Positions 1-10,607 of a stretch of DNA of 64,000 bases are shown one piece after another. The notes under the pieces were generated by a model. It was given only the letters and a program-made list of their open reading frames with translations. It did no database searches and had not been told where the DNA came from. Source of the stretch: Algihabitans sp965233705 (GTDB lineage: Bacteria > Pseudomonadota > Alphaproteobacteria > Kiloniellales > DSM-21159); NCBI GenBank assembly GCA_965233705.1, contig CBDDTF010000002.1, positions 620,001-684,000 of the forward strand. Reading direction: 5' to 3'. Position 1 is the first letter of the stretch; each line of letters opens with the position of its first letter. Made by a program: the position numbers and the translations under genes.

Positions 1-536
1 GTGCCGTGGAACTTGGGCAGCCAGGCCTCGCGGTGGACGTCGGCCAGGCGCTCCATCAGCGGCCGGGTCATGCCGTTGTCGACCTTGATCGCCCAGTTCG
101 CCAGCGCCGGCAGCAGCGAGCCCAGCTTGCCGTTGCGGTCGGTCTTGGTCAGCTCGGCGGCCAGGCCGCGCTCGCCCTTGCCCTGGCGCTGCTCGGCCGC
201 GCGATAGCGCAGCATCAGGTGCGGGAAGTCCAGGTCGAACTCGTGCGGCGGCACGTAGGGACAGCTCACCATGAAGCACATGTCGCAGAGCGTGCAGGCG
301 TCCACGACCTGCTTGTAGTCCGCGGTGGCGACGCTATCGAGCTCGCCGCTCTCCGACTCGTCGATCAGGTCGAAGAGAATCGGGAAGGAGTCGCAGAGAT
401 TGAAGCAGCGCCGGCAGCCGTGACAGATGTCGAAGACCCGCTCCATCTCGGGCAGGATCTTGTCCATGTCGTAGAAGTCGGGGTTGGTCCAGTCGATCGG
501 ATGACGCACCGGGGCGTCGAGGCTGCCTTCGCGCAT
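1..536 (-). CDS. Fe-S cluster protein of the heterodisulfide reductase/GlpC type (3' end outside window)
   Basis: The visible 178 residues carry two cysteine clusters: C38-x2-C41-x2-C44-x3-C48, and C81-x2-C84-x2-C87-x4-C92-P. This spacing is typical of a pair of [4Fe-4S] clusters in electron-transfer subunits such as GlpC or HdrC. The ATG at 536 is preceded by a GAGGAGAG-like ribosome site. The gene lies downstream of rubrerythrin on the same strand, a pairing seen in alphaproteobacteria and suggestive of a peroxide-reducing electron chain. That role is inferred. The reading frame is still open at base 1, so the C-terminal part is missing. A hairpin terminator lies between it and rubrerythrin, so the two may not share one full-length transcript. 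Confidence 0.8.
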   Translation of the reverse strand, partial: MREGSLDAPVRHPIDWTNPDFYDMDKILPEMERVFDICHGCRRCFNLCDSFPILFDLIDESESGELDSVATADYKQVVDACTLCDMCFMVSCPYVPPHEFDLDFPHLMLRYRAAEQRQGKGERGLAAELTKTDRNGKLGSLLPALANWAIKVDNGMTRPLMERLADVHREAWLPKFHG

Positions 537-700
537 TTCGTCTCTCTCCTCGGGACGCGGCCGACGGTCGGACTCGGGTGTTGGGCGCCGATTTCTGTCT
601 TTTGCGCTGGTCTTCGGGGCCCGCCGGCGAGAAGCGGCGCCGAGCCCACGGTGCCGGCCGCAGCTCTCTGCGGCGCGGCGCCGCGCGCTCGAACGCAAGC

Positions 701-725
701 AAAAGGAAAGGGCGCCGCTGCGCCC
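701..725 (-). terminator. Probable intrinsic terminator after rubrerythrin
   Basis: Read on the minus strand this is a GGGCGC/GCGCCC stem with a 4-base loop, followed by TTTCCTTTT. It lies about 60 bp downstream of the rubrerythrin stop and before the Fe-S gene, so it should reduce read-through between them. Confidence 0.55.
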
Positions 726-785
726 CCCGCCGGCGGCGCCGGCTGGGCCGGCGCGCGCGGGTCGGGGGCCGGGCGCCCCTTCGAC

Positions 786-1202
786 TTACGACATGGTGTC
801 GAGGGCCTTCTGGAAGCGGCCGGCGTGGCTCTTCTCGGCCTTCGCCAGGGTCTCGAACCAGTCGGCGATCTCGTCGAAACCCTCCTCGCGGGCGGTGCGC
901 GCCATGCCCGGGTACATGTCGGTGTACTCGTGGGTCTCGCCGGCGATGGCCGACTTCAGGTTGGCGTCGGTGTCGCCCATCGGCTCGCCGGTGGCCGGGT
1001 CGCCGACCTCCTCGAGGAACTGCAGGTGGCCGTGGGCGTGGCCGGTCTCGCCCTCGGCGGTCGAGCGGAACACGGCCGAGACGTCGTTGAAGCCCTCAAC
1101 GTCGGCCTTCTGGGCGAAGTAGAGGTAGCGGCGGTTGGCCATCGACTCGCCCGCGAAGGCGTCCTTGAGGTTCTGTTCGGTCTTGCTGCCCTTGAGGGAC
1201 AT
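786..1202 (-). CDS. Rubrerythrin (ferritin-like diiron protein without rubredoxin domain)
   Basis: This 138-residue protein has two ferritin-like half-sites: E19 in AFAGESMANRR and an ExxH at residues 52-55, then GETHEY and EKSH in the C-terminal half. These would bind a diiron centre that reduces hydrogen peroxide. The C-terminal rubredoxin domain of classical rubrerythrin is absent, so an external electron donor is needed; the adjacent Fe-S protein is a candidate. The start at 1202 follows a GGGAGAG site. An in-frame ATG at 1226 has weaker support. An Irr-type operator and a sigma70-like promoter lie upstream, which suggests iron-dependent control. Confidence 0.88.
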   Translation of the reverse strand: MSLKGSKTEQNLKDAFAGESMANRRYLYFAQKADVEGFNDVSAVFRSTAEGETGHAHGHLQFLEEVGDPATGEPMGDTDANLKSAIAGETHEYTDMYPGMARTAREEGFDEIADWFETLAKAEKSHAGRFQKALDTMS

Positions 1203-1363
1203 GCTCTCTCTCCCTTGACGAAGCATTGTTCCGTGCTTGGTCCGACGGCGCGCCCCCGAACCGCTCCGGGGCGGCGCGGAGTGCTGCCCGGAAGCCTGCC
1301 AGGGGGCGCCGGCCGGCGGCAGGGGGCGACCGTTCGCTTACGGTGCATCCCGCTACAGGCAGC

Positions 1364-1391
1364 GATATAGGTGGCCACGCGGGCCTGTCAA
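1364..1391 (-). promoter_or_regulatory. Predicted sigma70-type promoter of rubrerythrin
   Basis: On the minus strand TTGACA (1386-1391) and TATATC (1364-1369) are separated by 16 bp. Transcription would start near 1357, giving a leader of about 150 nt before the ATG at 1202. Confidence 0.5.
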
Positions 1392-1394
1392 CAG

Positions 1395-1411
1395 TTTAGA
1401 ACTGTTCCAAT
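1395..1411 (+). promoter_or_regulatory. Candidate ICE (Irr-binding) box upstream of rubrerythrin
   Basis: TTTAGAA-CTG-TTCCAAT matches 12 of the 14 defined bases of the iron control element TTTAGAA-N3-TTCTAAA recognised by Irr in alphaproteobacteria. It lies just upstream of the predicted -35, centred near -46, a position compatible with activation rather than simple repression. The surrounding stretch is clearly AT-rich compared with its neighbours. The irr gene itself is the next gene upstream. Confidence 0.6.
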
Positions 1412-1488
1412 ATAATTTTTAGGGAGCGGAGATAGCCGAATTTTTTGCGAGCCAGTCGCAAGTGGCGCGAGGCCCGCCCGGGAGCGGT

Positions 1489-1917
1489 TCAGCCCTCGCG
1501 CACCCGGATGATCACGTCGACCCGCTCGATCTCGGCGCCGGCCGGCGCCGAGGGCAGCTCCGCCAGGCGCACGCTGTCGCCGGGAATGTCCTGCAGGCGG
1601 CCGCTGTCCTCGAAGTAGAAGTGGTGGTGGTCGTCGACGTTGGTGTCGAAGTAGGAGCGACCGGACTCGACCACGACCTCGCGCAGCAGGCCGGCCCCGG
1701 TGAACTGGTGCAGGGTGTTGTAGACCGTAGCCAGCGAGACGCGCATCTCAGCGGCCATCGCTTCGCCGTGAAGCTGCTCGGCGGTGACGTGGCGGTTGGT
1801 CGCGCCCTCGCGGTCGGCGAACAGCAGCTTGGCCAGGGCCAGGCGCTGGCGGGTCGGGCGCAGGCCGGCCGTCTTCAGGCGCTCGATCAGCGCGGTATAG
1901 GGGCGTGCCTCGGTCAT
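1489..1917 (-). CDS. irr: Iron response regulator Irr (Fur family)
   Basis: This 142-residue protein has the Fur-family winged helix (LRPTRQRLAL near residue 19, VSLATVYNTLHQ near 60) and the Irr signature HHH at residues 97-99 in the dimerisation domain, a haem-binding motif in studied Irr proteins. It has no cysteine, so it lacks the CxxC structural zinc site of Fur/PerR and also the Cys-Pro haem motif of Bradyrhizobium Irr. Irr controls haem and iron genes according to haem status. It is divergent from fabA-fabB-fabI, an arrangement conserved in alphaproteobacteria. The ATG at 1917 has no clear Shine-Dalgarno and lies about 7 nt after a TATATT -10 box, so the mRNA may be leaderless. Confidence 0.87.
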   Translation of the reverse strand: MTEARPYTALIERLKTAGLRPTRQRLALAKLLFADREGATNRHVTAEQLHGEAMAAEMRVSLATVYNTLHQFTGAGLLREVVVESGRSYFDTNVDDHHHFYFEDSGRLQDIPGDSVRLAELPSAPAGAEIERVDVIIRVREG

Positions 1918-2244
1918 GGCCTGCAATATAGGTGTCACGCGCGCGAATTGAAGGGGGTGATCGGGCTTTAGGCCAACTTCTGGAATCACTCGAAATCGCG
2001 GCGGGGCCGGCTGGCCGCACGCGGCCGCCGGCGCCGGCCGCGGCGCGGAGGGCGGGCCGGCCCCCGCCGGAGCGGGCGGCTGCTGGGGGGTGCCGGTCGT
2101 CCGGGCGGGCGCGTGAAACCTGCTATGGCTTTGCGTGGGTTTTCAACGGGCTCCCTGTTGCGTATCGTGAGCGCGTTCGCCGCTGCGCCGCCATCTCCGG
2201 GGCGTGGCCGGTACGCCGTCATCATCCCATCTCGAGGCGCAAGC
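1918..2244. promoter_or_regulatory. irr-fabA divergent intergenic region (327 bp)
   Basis: On the minus strand TATATT (complement of 1925-1930) is a good -10 for irr; the -35 is weak. I could not pick a convincing promoter for fabA, nor a second ICE box: a TTTAGG...TTCTGG stretch near 1970 has the wrong spacing. The rest is GC-rich with no open frame I support. Confidence 0.4.
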
Positions 2245-2772
2245 GTGACCGCCAAGCAGACTTCCTACGATTACGACGACCTCATCGCCTGCGCGAACGG
2301 CGAGCTCTTCGGCCCCGGCAATGCGCAGCTTCCCCTGCCGCCCATGCTGATGTTCGACCGCATCACCCACATCAGCGAGGCGGGCGGCGAGCACGGCAAG
2401 GGCGAGATCGTCGCCGAGCTGGACGTCCGGCCCGACCTCTGGTTCTTCCAGTGCCACTTCAAGGGCGATCCCGTGATGCCCGGCTGCCTGGGGCTCGATG
2501 CCCTCTGGCAGCTCGTCGGCTTTTTCCTCGGGCGCACCGGCGCGCCGGGCAAGGGCCGCGCGCTGGGCGTCGGCGAGGTCAAGTTCATGGGCCAGGTCCT
2601 GCCCAACGTGAAGAAGGTGACCTACCACCTCAATCTGAAGCGGGTCATCATGCGCAAGCTGGTGCTGGGGATCGCCGACGGGGTGTTGAAGGCCGACGGC
2701 GAAACCATCTATGAGGCCAAGGACCTCAAGGTCGGCCTGTTCCAGGCGGAGCCTGCGGCCGCGCCGGCGTGA
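2245..2772 (+). CDS. fabA: 3-hydroxydecanoyl-ACP dehydratase/isomerase FabA
   Basis: FabA dehydrates 3-hydroxyacyl-ACP and isomerises trans-2- to cis-3-decenoyl-ACP, the branch point of unsaturated fatty acid synthesis. The catalytic pair is visible: H71 (QCHFKGDP) and D85 (GCLGLDALWQ), matching H70/D84 of the E. coli enzyme. I chose the GTG at 2245, which follows GAGG by 7 nt and gives 175 residues, the usual length. An upstream ATG at 2113 would add an arginine/proline-rich tail unlike the family. First gene of fabA-fabB-fabI. Confidence 0.95.
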   Translation: MTAKQTSYDYDDLIACANGELFGPGNAQLPLPPMLMFDRITHISEAGGEHGKGEIVAELDVRPDLWFFQCHFKGDPVMPGCLGLDALWQLVGFFLGRTGAPGKGRALGVGEVKFMGQVLPNVKKVTYHLNLKRVIMRKLVLGIADGVLKADGETIYEAKDLKVGLFQAEPAAAPA

Positions 2773-2881
2773 GGAAGGCTGAAGGGGCGCCGCCCGCCTG
2801 CCGCCGCCGTCTGGCGGCCGGGACGGTGCCGGCACAGGCTCTGACCGGCAGGGCCCTCAGGACAAGGACAAGCGGGGCGAG

Positions 2882-4102
2882 ATGCGACGCGTGGTGGTGA
2901 CCGGGCTGGGGATCGTCTCCAGCATCGGCAACAACAAGCAGGAAGTGGTCGACTCGCTGCGGGCGGGCCGCTGCGGCATCGTCTTCGCCGAGGACCATGC
3001 CGAGCATGGCTTCCGCAGCCAGGTGAAGGGCGACATCAACCTCGACCTGGACGCCTATGTCGACCGCCGGGTGCGGCGATTCATGGGCGACGGCGCGGCC
3101 TACAACTACGTCGCCATGGTCGAGGCCATCGCCGACGCCGGGCTGGAGGCGGAGGAGATCTCCAACGAGCGCACCGGCCTGGTCATGGGCTCGGGCGGCC
3201 CCTCCACCTCGAACCAGGTGCAGGCCGCCGATATCGCGCGCGAGAAGGGGGTCAAGCGCATCGGCCCCTACATGGTGCCGCGCTGCATGTCCTCGACCAA
3301 CTCGGCCAACCTCTCGACGGCCTTCAAGATCAAGGGGCTGAGCTACTCCATCTCCTCGGCCTGCTCGACCTCGGCGCACTGCATCGGTAACGCCGCCGAG
3401 GCGATCCAGTACGGCAAGCAGGACGTGATGTTCGCCGGCGGCGGCGAGGAGCTGCACTGGACCCTGTCCATGCTGTTCGACGCCATGGGCGCGCTGTCCA
3501 GCGGCTACAACGACCGCCCGGCCCTGGCCTCGCGCGCCTTCGACCAGGGCCGCGACGGCTTCGTGATCACCGGCGGCGGCGGCGTCGTGGTGCTGGAGGA
3601 CTACGAGCGGGCCAAGGCGCGCGGCGCCAAGATCTACGGCGAGTTGGTCGGCTACGGCGCCACCTCCGACGGCGCCGACATGGTGGCGCCCAGCGGCGAG
3701 GGCGCGGTGCGCTGCATGCGCCAGGCGCTGGCCAGCATGGGCAACACCCGGGTCGACTACATCAACACCCACGGCACCTCGACCCCGGTCGGCGACGCCG
3801 CCGAGCTGCGCGCGATCAAGGAGGTCTTCGGCGCCGACCTGCCGCAGATCAACTCGACCAAGTCGATGACCGGCCATGCCCAGGGCGCGGCCGGCGTGAC
3901 CGAGGCGATCTACGCCCTGCTGATGATGCAGCAGGGCTTCGTCGCCCCCTCGATCAACGTCGACACGCCGGACCCCGAGGCCGAGGGCATGCCGATCGTC
4001 ACCGGGGCGGCGAAGGAGATGCAGCTCGACTGCGTGATGTCGAACTCCTTCGGCTTCGGCGGCACCAACGCCAGCCTCGCCTTCCGCCGCCTGGAGAGCT
4101 AG
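2882..4102 (+). CDS. fabB: Beta-ketoacyl-ACP synthase I FabB
   Basis: This 406-residue condensing enzyme elongates cis-unsaturated acyl-ACP with malonyl-ACP. The Cys-His-His triad is visible: C161 in SSACSTSAHC, His in NTHGTSTPVGD (about 296) and His in STKSMTGHAQG (about 331). FabB paired with FabA is the hallmark of the anaerobic route to unsaturated fatty acids. It lies 109 bp after fabA and 117 bp before fabI, probably one operon. Confidence 0.96.
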   Translation: MRRVVVTGLGIVSSIGNNKQEVVDSLRAGRCGIVFAEDHAEHGFRSQVKGDINLDLDAYVDRRVRRFMGDGAAYNYVAMVEAIADAGLEAEEISNERTGLVMGSGGPSTSNQVQAADIAREKGVKRIGPYMVPRCMSSTNSANLSTAFKIKGLSYSISSACSTSAHCIGNAAEAIQYGKQDVMFAGGGEELHWTLSMLFDAMGALSSGYNDRPALASRAFDQGRDGFVITGGGGVVVLEDYERAKARGAKIYGELVGYGATSDGADMVAPSGEGAVRCMRQALASMGNTRVDYINTHGTSTPVGDAAELRAIKEVFGADLPQINSTKSMTGHAQGAAGVTEAIYALLMMQQGFVAPSINVDTPDPEAEGMPIVTGAAKEMQLDCVMSNSFGFGGTNASLAFRRLES

Positions 4103-4219
4103 GCGGCGCGGGCCGGACGACATCTCGGGCCGTCGCTTGGCTGCGGCGGCTCACGGACTCTGTCCGCCGCGTCGGGCGGCGGGCGCGCCAAGGAAGCGAT
4201 ACGAGGAGCGAATCCCCAG

Positions 4220-5035
4220 ATGGGCTTGATGAGCGGCAAGCGCGGCCTGGTCATGGGTGTGGCCAATGACCATTCGATCGCCTGGGGTATCGCCAAGGCG
4301 GCCCACGAGCAGGGCGCGGAACTGGCCTTCACCTATCAGGGCGACGCTTTCCTCAAGCGTATCCGCCCGCTCGCCGAGCAGCTCGGCGTGCGCGAGCTGA
4401 TGCAGTGCGACGTCGGCACGCCCGGCTCGCTGGAAGCGGTGTTCGAGCGCCTGGGCGAGGTCTGGGGCCATCTTGATTTTCTGGTCCATGCCGTGGCCTA
4501 CTCCGACAAGGACGAGCTGAAGGGCCGCTACCTGGACACCACGCGCGGCAACTTCGCGCGGACCCTGGAGGTCTCCTGCTACTCCTTCACCGCGGCGGCG
4601 CGTCTGGCCCAGCCGCTGATGCGCGAGGGCGGCTCGCTGGTCACTCTGACCTACCTCGGTTCCGAGCGGGTGACCCCGAACTACAACGTCATGGGCATCG
4701 CCAAGGCGGCGCTCGAGGCCTCGGTGCGCTACCTGGCCGCCGACCTGGGCGAGCAGGGCGTGCGGGTCAACGCCATCTCCGCCGGCCCGATGCGCACCCT
4801 GGCCGGCTCGGCGGTGGCGAACGCCCGCTTCGTCTACGGCTGGACCCGCGACCACGCGCCGCTCAAGCGCCCGGTCACCCTGCAGGAGGTCGGCGGCGCC
4901 GGCCTCTACCTGCTGTCCGACCTCTCGGCCGGCGTCACCGGCGAGGTGATGCACGTGGACAGCGGCTACAACGTGGTCGGCATCCCCCACCCCAACACCA
5001 TGACCTCCAGCGAGGTCGACAAGGCCAAGACCTGA
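4220..5035 (+). CDS. fabI: NADH-dependent enoyl-ACP reductase FabI
   Basis: This 271-residue short-chain dehydrogenase reduces trans-2-enoyl-ACP, the last step of each fatty acid elongation cycle. The FabI-type Y-x6-K motif is present (Y155, K162 in YNVMGIAK), with the FabI-style N-terminal cofactor segment GVANDHSIAWGIA. An AGGAG site precedes the ATG. The triclosan-sensitive FabI type is inferred from family membership only. It closes the fabA-fabB-fabI group and converges on the DMT transporter. Confidence 0.95.
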   Translation: MGLMSGKRGLVMGVANDHSIAWGIAKAAHEQGAELAFTYQGDAFLKRIRPLAEQLGVRELMQCDVGTPGSLEAVFERLGEVWGHLDFLVHAVAYSDKDELKGRYLDTTRGNFARTLEVSCYSFTAAARLAQPLMREGGSLVTLTYLGSERVTPNYNVMGIAKAALEASVRYLAADLGEQGVRVNAISAGPMRTLAGSAVANARFVYGWTRDHAPLKRPVTLQEVGGAGLYLLSDLSAGVTGEVMHVDSGYNVVGIPHPNTMTSSEVDKAKT

Positions 5036-5063
5036 GTCGCGCGCGGCGGTTCAGGCGCGCGGC

Positions 5064-5975
5064 TCAGCCCGGCCGGCGCTGGATCAGCAGCAGGCCGCCG
5101 GCGACGATGACGCCGGCGCCCAGCCAGACCAGCAGGTCCGGCAGCTCGTCGAAGACGAGGAAGCCGATCACGGCGCTGCCGACCAGCTCCAGGTAGACCA
5201 GCGGTGCCAGGGTCGAGGCCTCGGCGTAGCGGAAGGCGCTGATCGACAGCAGGTGACTGCCGGCCGAGAGGGCGCCCATCAGCAGGAACAGCCAGAGCTC
5301 GGCGGCGCTGGGCAGCGACCAGGCCCAGAGCGCCTGGGGCGTCAACAGCGCGGCGCCGACCAGGCACTGGAAGGCCAGGGTGCGCACCGGCGGGCTGCTG
5401 CGCGCGGCCAGGCGCGTCGCCACCAGGTAGAGCGAGAAGCAGCCGCCGGCCGCCATGGCCAACAGGATGCCCGGCTCCAGGGCGCCGCCGGGGCGCAGGA
5501 TCAGCAGCGCGCCGAGGGCGCCCAGCAGCAGCGCCGCGAGCTTGCGCGGGGTCAGCCGCTCGCCCAGCACCAGCACCGCCAGCAGGGTCGCCAGGATCGG
5601 CGCGACGAAGAAGGCGCTGATGGCGGTGGCCAGCGGAATCGTCGCGATCGCCAGGAAATACAGCGTCATCGCCGCCATCAGGAAGAGCGTGCGCAGGAAA
5701 TGCGGGCCCAGGTCGCGGCGCGGCAGCGGCTGGCGGCCGTGCACCAGCAGCGCCACCGGCAGCACCACCAGACAGGCCGCGGCATAGCGTGCCCAGGCGA
5801 CGAACAACGGCGAGTGGCCGGCGCTGAGGAACTTGGCCAGGCCGTCGACCATGGGAATGGTCAGCATGCCCAGGGTCATCAGCCCCAGGCCGAGCAGCAG
5901 GGCGCGGCGCGGCGGGCCGGCGGGGGGCCGGGCCCCCCTGACCGGGCCGGGCGCGTCTGGATCGCGCGGTGTCAC
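5064..5975 (-). CDS. DMT-superfamily (EamA) inner-membrane transporter
   Basis: This 303-residue protein has about ten hydrophobic segments in two EamA-like halves. The first half opens with LLLGLGLMTLGMLTIPMVDG and the second with ILLAMAAGGCFSLYLVATR. Members export amino acids or metabolites; the substrate cannot be deduced. The start is a GTG at 5975 after GAGGAGA. The first 25 residues are proline/arginine-rich. Its upstream side faces the palindrome array, so its promoter lies in or near those repeats. Confidence 0.85.
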   Translation of the reverse strand: MTPRDPDAPGPVRGARPPAGPPRRALLLGLGLMTLGMLTIPMVDGLAKFLSAGHSPLFVAWARYAAACLVVLPVALLVHGRQPLPRRDLGPHFLRTLFLMAAMTLYFLAIATIPLATAISAFFVAPILATLLAVLVLGERLTPRKLAALLLGALGALLILRPGGALEPGILLAMAAGGCFSLYLVATRLAARSSPPVRTLAFQCLVGAALLTPQALWAWSLPSAAELWLFLLMGALSAGSHLLSISAFRYAEASTLAPLVYLELVGSAVIGFLVFDELPDLLVWLGAGVIVAGGLLLIQRRPG

Positions 5976-6085
5976 GCCGTGCGGTCTCCTCTGCGGCCTC
6001 CGCTGCGGACGGCCCGAAGGGCGCCCGGCGGGCTGCGCCAGCCGAAAAAACGACGGCGGCCCCGCAGGGCCGCCGTCGCCATGCT

Positions 6086-6437
6086 AGGGCGGTTTCCGAT
6101 CGAGTGGAACCACGACGTGGGTCTGCCGATCGGCCCAAAACCGCCCTAAACCATAGTGTTAGAGTGATGCTGTCCGACCTGGCGAATCGCAAATGCGATT
6201 CGATCAGGTCGGGCATCGCTCTAGAGCCGATCGTGATCGTTTGGACCCACAGCGTGGGTCCGCCGATCACAAGAAATCTGCTCTACACCAAAGGGGTTAG
6301 AGTGATTTTTCGCGACCGTGTGGACCCGCTTTGGTGGGGCCGCCGGTCGGGCAAAACCGCCTTGACCCAGAGGCTTCGAGCGATGCTGTCCGACCTGGCG
6401 ACTCGCCGGGGCGAGTCACTCAGGCCGGGCATCGCTC
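6086..6437. repeat. Array of five about 60-bp palindromic intergenic repeats
   Basis: The gap between the DMT gene and pnp (5976-6494) holds no gene. It contains five back-to-back imperfect palindromes: 6086-6147 (AGGGCGGTTT/AAAACCGCCC ends), 6161-6222 and 6223-6284 (AGAG/CTCT ends), 6299-6362, and 6378-6437. Each has an outer stem and a GACCCAC- or GGCGA-type inner hairpin. The last two units and the spacer between them (GACCCAGAGGCTT) recur at 30395-30531. Related units lie near 39041 and 42933. This is a dispersed REP/MITE-like family; it may also terminate pnp transcription. Confidence 0.8.
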
Positions 6438-6494
6438 AAGAGCGGTTTCCGCCCGCCGGGCAGCGCGCCGCGGCCCCTGCGGGCGCTGCCGTTC

Positions 6495-8612
<2,118 letters not shown>

Positions 8613-8878
8613 CTCAGTCCTCTTCAGTCCGGCCGGCCTGTCAGTGGCACCGGACCCACGCGAAACGCGCCGCCCGAGGGGCTCGGGCACCGCGGCTCAC
8701 GACGGCCCGGCGTCTGGCGATCCCGGCGTGCCGGCCGGCCGCGGGGATCCCATGGAAGTTGCGTGTACGGGGAACGCAAACCGCCCGTCGCCAGACCGCG
8801 ACGCGCCGCGCAGCGCGGGGGCGCTGGCGGGCGGCGTGGCAGGGGACGGGCGGATCACGTCGCGCAAACGGCCAGACG

Positions 8879-9148
8879 CTAGCGGCGCAGGCCGAGGCTC
8901 TGGATCAGGGCGTCGTAGCGGCCCTTCTCCTTCTTCTTCAGGTAGTCGAGCAGGCGGCGGCGCTGCCCGACCATGACCAGCAGGCCGCGGCGGGAGTGGA
9001 AGTCCTTCTTGTGGGTCTTCATGTGCTCGGTGAGGTTGTTGATGCGCTCCGTCAGGATCGCGACCTGCACCTCCGCGGAGCCGGTGTCGGCTTCGCCGCG
9101 CCCGTACTCCTTGATCAACTCCGCCTTGCGCTCAAGCGTGATGGACAT
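8879..9148 (-). CDS. rpsO: 30S ribosomal protein S15
   Basis: This 89-residue protein is the standard S15 length. It shows the family's conserved segments: TGSAEVQVAILTERINNLT, then KDFHSRRGLL and the C-terminal RRRLLDYLKK. S15 binds 16S rRNA helices 20-22 early in small-subunit assembly. It lies 21 bp after truB in the order truB-rpsO-pnp. Confidence 0.98.
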   Translation of the reverse strand: MSITLERKAELIKEYGRGEADTGSAEVQVAILTERINNLTEHMKTHKKDFHSRRGLLVMVGQRRRLLDYLKKKEKGRYDALIQSLGLRR

Positions 9149-9169
9149 GTCTCTCTTCGCTTCTCGACA

Positions 9170-10096
9170 TCACAGGTTCAGAACACGGACCGGTTTGACC
9201 TCGCCGGCCTCGAAACGGGCGATGGCCACCAGCCTGTCGTCGGCCATGGCACACAGCAGCTCGCCGTTTTCGAGGTCGCGGATCCGGTCCAGGTTGGAGC
9301 GGGCGAGCATGGACACCGCCTGCCCCTGCCTCAACCGGGTCGCCTCCTGGTCCGTCAAGGCCAGCGCCGGGATGTCGTCCAGCGCGGTCTCGACCGGGAG
9401 CAGAAGCTCCGCAGCGCCGGCAATCTGGGCTTTTTGCTCCAGCAAGTCCAGCGGAATCGCGTCGTCGATGGTGAAGGGGCCGACCGCCAGGCGGCGCAGC
9501 TTGGCGATGTGGCCGTGGCAGCCGAGCAGCGTGCCGAGGTCGCGCGCCAGCGAGCGCATGTAGGCGCCCTTGCCGCAGTCGCAGTCGAAGGTGGCGTGGT
9601 CGGCGTCGTCCATCGCCACCAGCTCCAGGCGGTCGATCCGCACCTGGCGGGCGCGTAGCTGCACCTCCTCGCCGTCGCGGGCCAGGTCGTAGGCGCGCTG
9701 GCCGGCCACCTTGATCGCCGAATAGGCCGGCGGCACCTGGGAAATCTCGCCGACCAGCTTGGCCGCCGCCGCCTCGATCTCCGCCCGCTGCGGCCGGCGC
9801 TCGCTCTCGGCGACCACCGCGCCTTCGGCGTCGTCGGTCTCGGTGGCCTGGCCCCAGCGCACGGTGAAGCGGTAGGTCTTGGCGCCCTCCATCGCCCAGG
9901 CGACCGTCTTGGTCGCCTCGCCGAAGGCCAGCGGCAGCACGCCGGTGGCCAGCGGGTCGAGGGTGCCGCCGTGGCCGGCCTTGCGCGCGTCGAGCAGACG
10001 GCGCACCCGGTTGAGCACATCGGTGGAGGTCATGTCGCTGGGCTTGTCGATCACCAGCCAGCCGTGCAGATCCACGCCCTTACGACGCCGCGCCAT
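9170..10096 (-). CDS. truB: tRNA pseudouridine-55 synthase TruB
   Basis: This 308-residue enzyme makes pseudouridine 55 in the T-arm of tRNAs. The catalytic aspartate D47 is in GHGGTLDPLATG, and KTYRFTVRWG and the later Y-S-A-I-K segment match the family. The C-terminal 60 residues form a small PUA-like domain. The start overlaps the end of rbfA by 17 bp, indicating translational coupling. Confidence 0.96.
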   Translation of the reverse strand: MARRRKGVDLHGWLVIDKPSDMTSTDVLNRVRRLLDARKAGHGGTLDPLATGVLPLAFGEATKTVAWAMEGAKTYRFTVRWGQATETDDAEGAVVAESERRPQRAEIEAAAAKLVGEISQVPPAYSAIKVAGQRAYDLARDGEEVQLRARQVRIDRLELVAMDDADHATFDCDCGKGAYMRSLARDLGTLLGCHGHIAKLRRLAVGPFTIDDAIPLDLLEQKAQIAGAAELLLPVETALDDIPALALTDQEATRLRQGQAVSMLARSNLDRIRDLENGELLCAMADDRLVAIARFEAGEVKPVRVLNL

Positions 10097-10541
10097 CCTC
10101 GTCCTCTTCGCTGTCCGCCCGGTCCTCCGCCCGCTCGTCCGCCCGCGCGTCCGCCGGTGCCGCCGTGTCCCGACGCACCCGTTCGCTGCGCAGCAGCCGG
10201 TCGATCCGCGCCGCCTCCTCGAAGGAGCGGTCGGGCTGGAAGGCCAGGCGCGGCGTGAAGCGCAGGTTGAGATCGCGCGCCAGCTCGTGGCGCAGGGCCG
10301 GGGCCGCCGCGCGCAGGTCGGCCAGGGTGCCGGTCACGTCAGCGCCGCCCAGCGGCGTGACGAAGACCGTGGCCGCCTTCAGGTCGGGGCTGACCCGCAC
10401 CTCGGTCACGGTGACGTCGCGATGGGTGAGCGCCTCCACGTGGGTGCGCCCTTCCTGCAGCAGGCGCGCCAGGGCATGGCGGATCTGCTCGCCCACGCGT
10501 AGCTGGCGCTGACTCGGCGGCTTCGCCGCTCCGCGGCTCAT
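10080..10541 (-). CDS. rbfA: Ribosome-binding factor A
   Basis: This is a 153-residue KH-type protein that matures the 5' end of 16S rRNA in the 30S subunit. The RbfA core (VGEQIRHALARLLQEG to residue 110) is followed by an acidic, low-complexity tail of about 35 residues. I chose the ATG at 10541, preceded by GAGGA; a longer frame to 10601 adds an arginine-rich segment with no family match. It overlaps truB at its 3' end. Confidence 0.92.
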   Translation of the reverse strand: MSRGAAKPPSQRQLRVGEQIRHALARLLQEGRTHVEALTHRDVTVTEVRVSPDLKAATVFVTPLGGADVTGTLADLRAAAPALRHELARDLNLRFTPRLAFQPDRSFEEAARIDRLLRSERVRRDTAAPADARADERAEDRADSEEDEDGAAS

Positions 10542-10607
10542 GTCGTCGAAATCCTCGTCTCGGCGTCGATCGCGGCCGCCCGCCGGCCGCGGCGGCGGCA
10601 CGCCCGC

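Noticed and set aside
1445..1461. Terminator for irr (TTGCGA/TCGCAA hairpin)
   Set aside because: The T-run lies on the wrong side for irr transcription.
1968..1988. Second ICE box before fabA
   Set aside because: The TTTAGG and TTCTGG halves have the wrong spacing and several mismatches.
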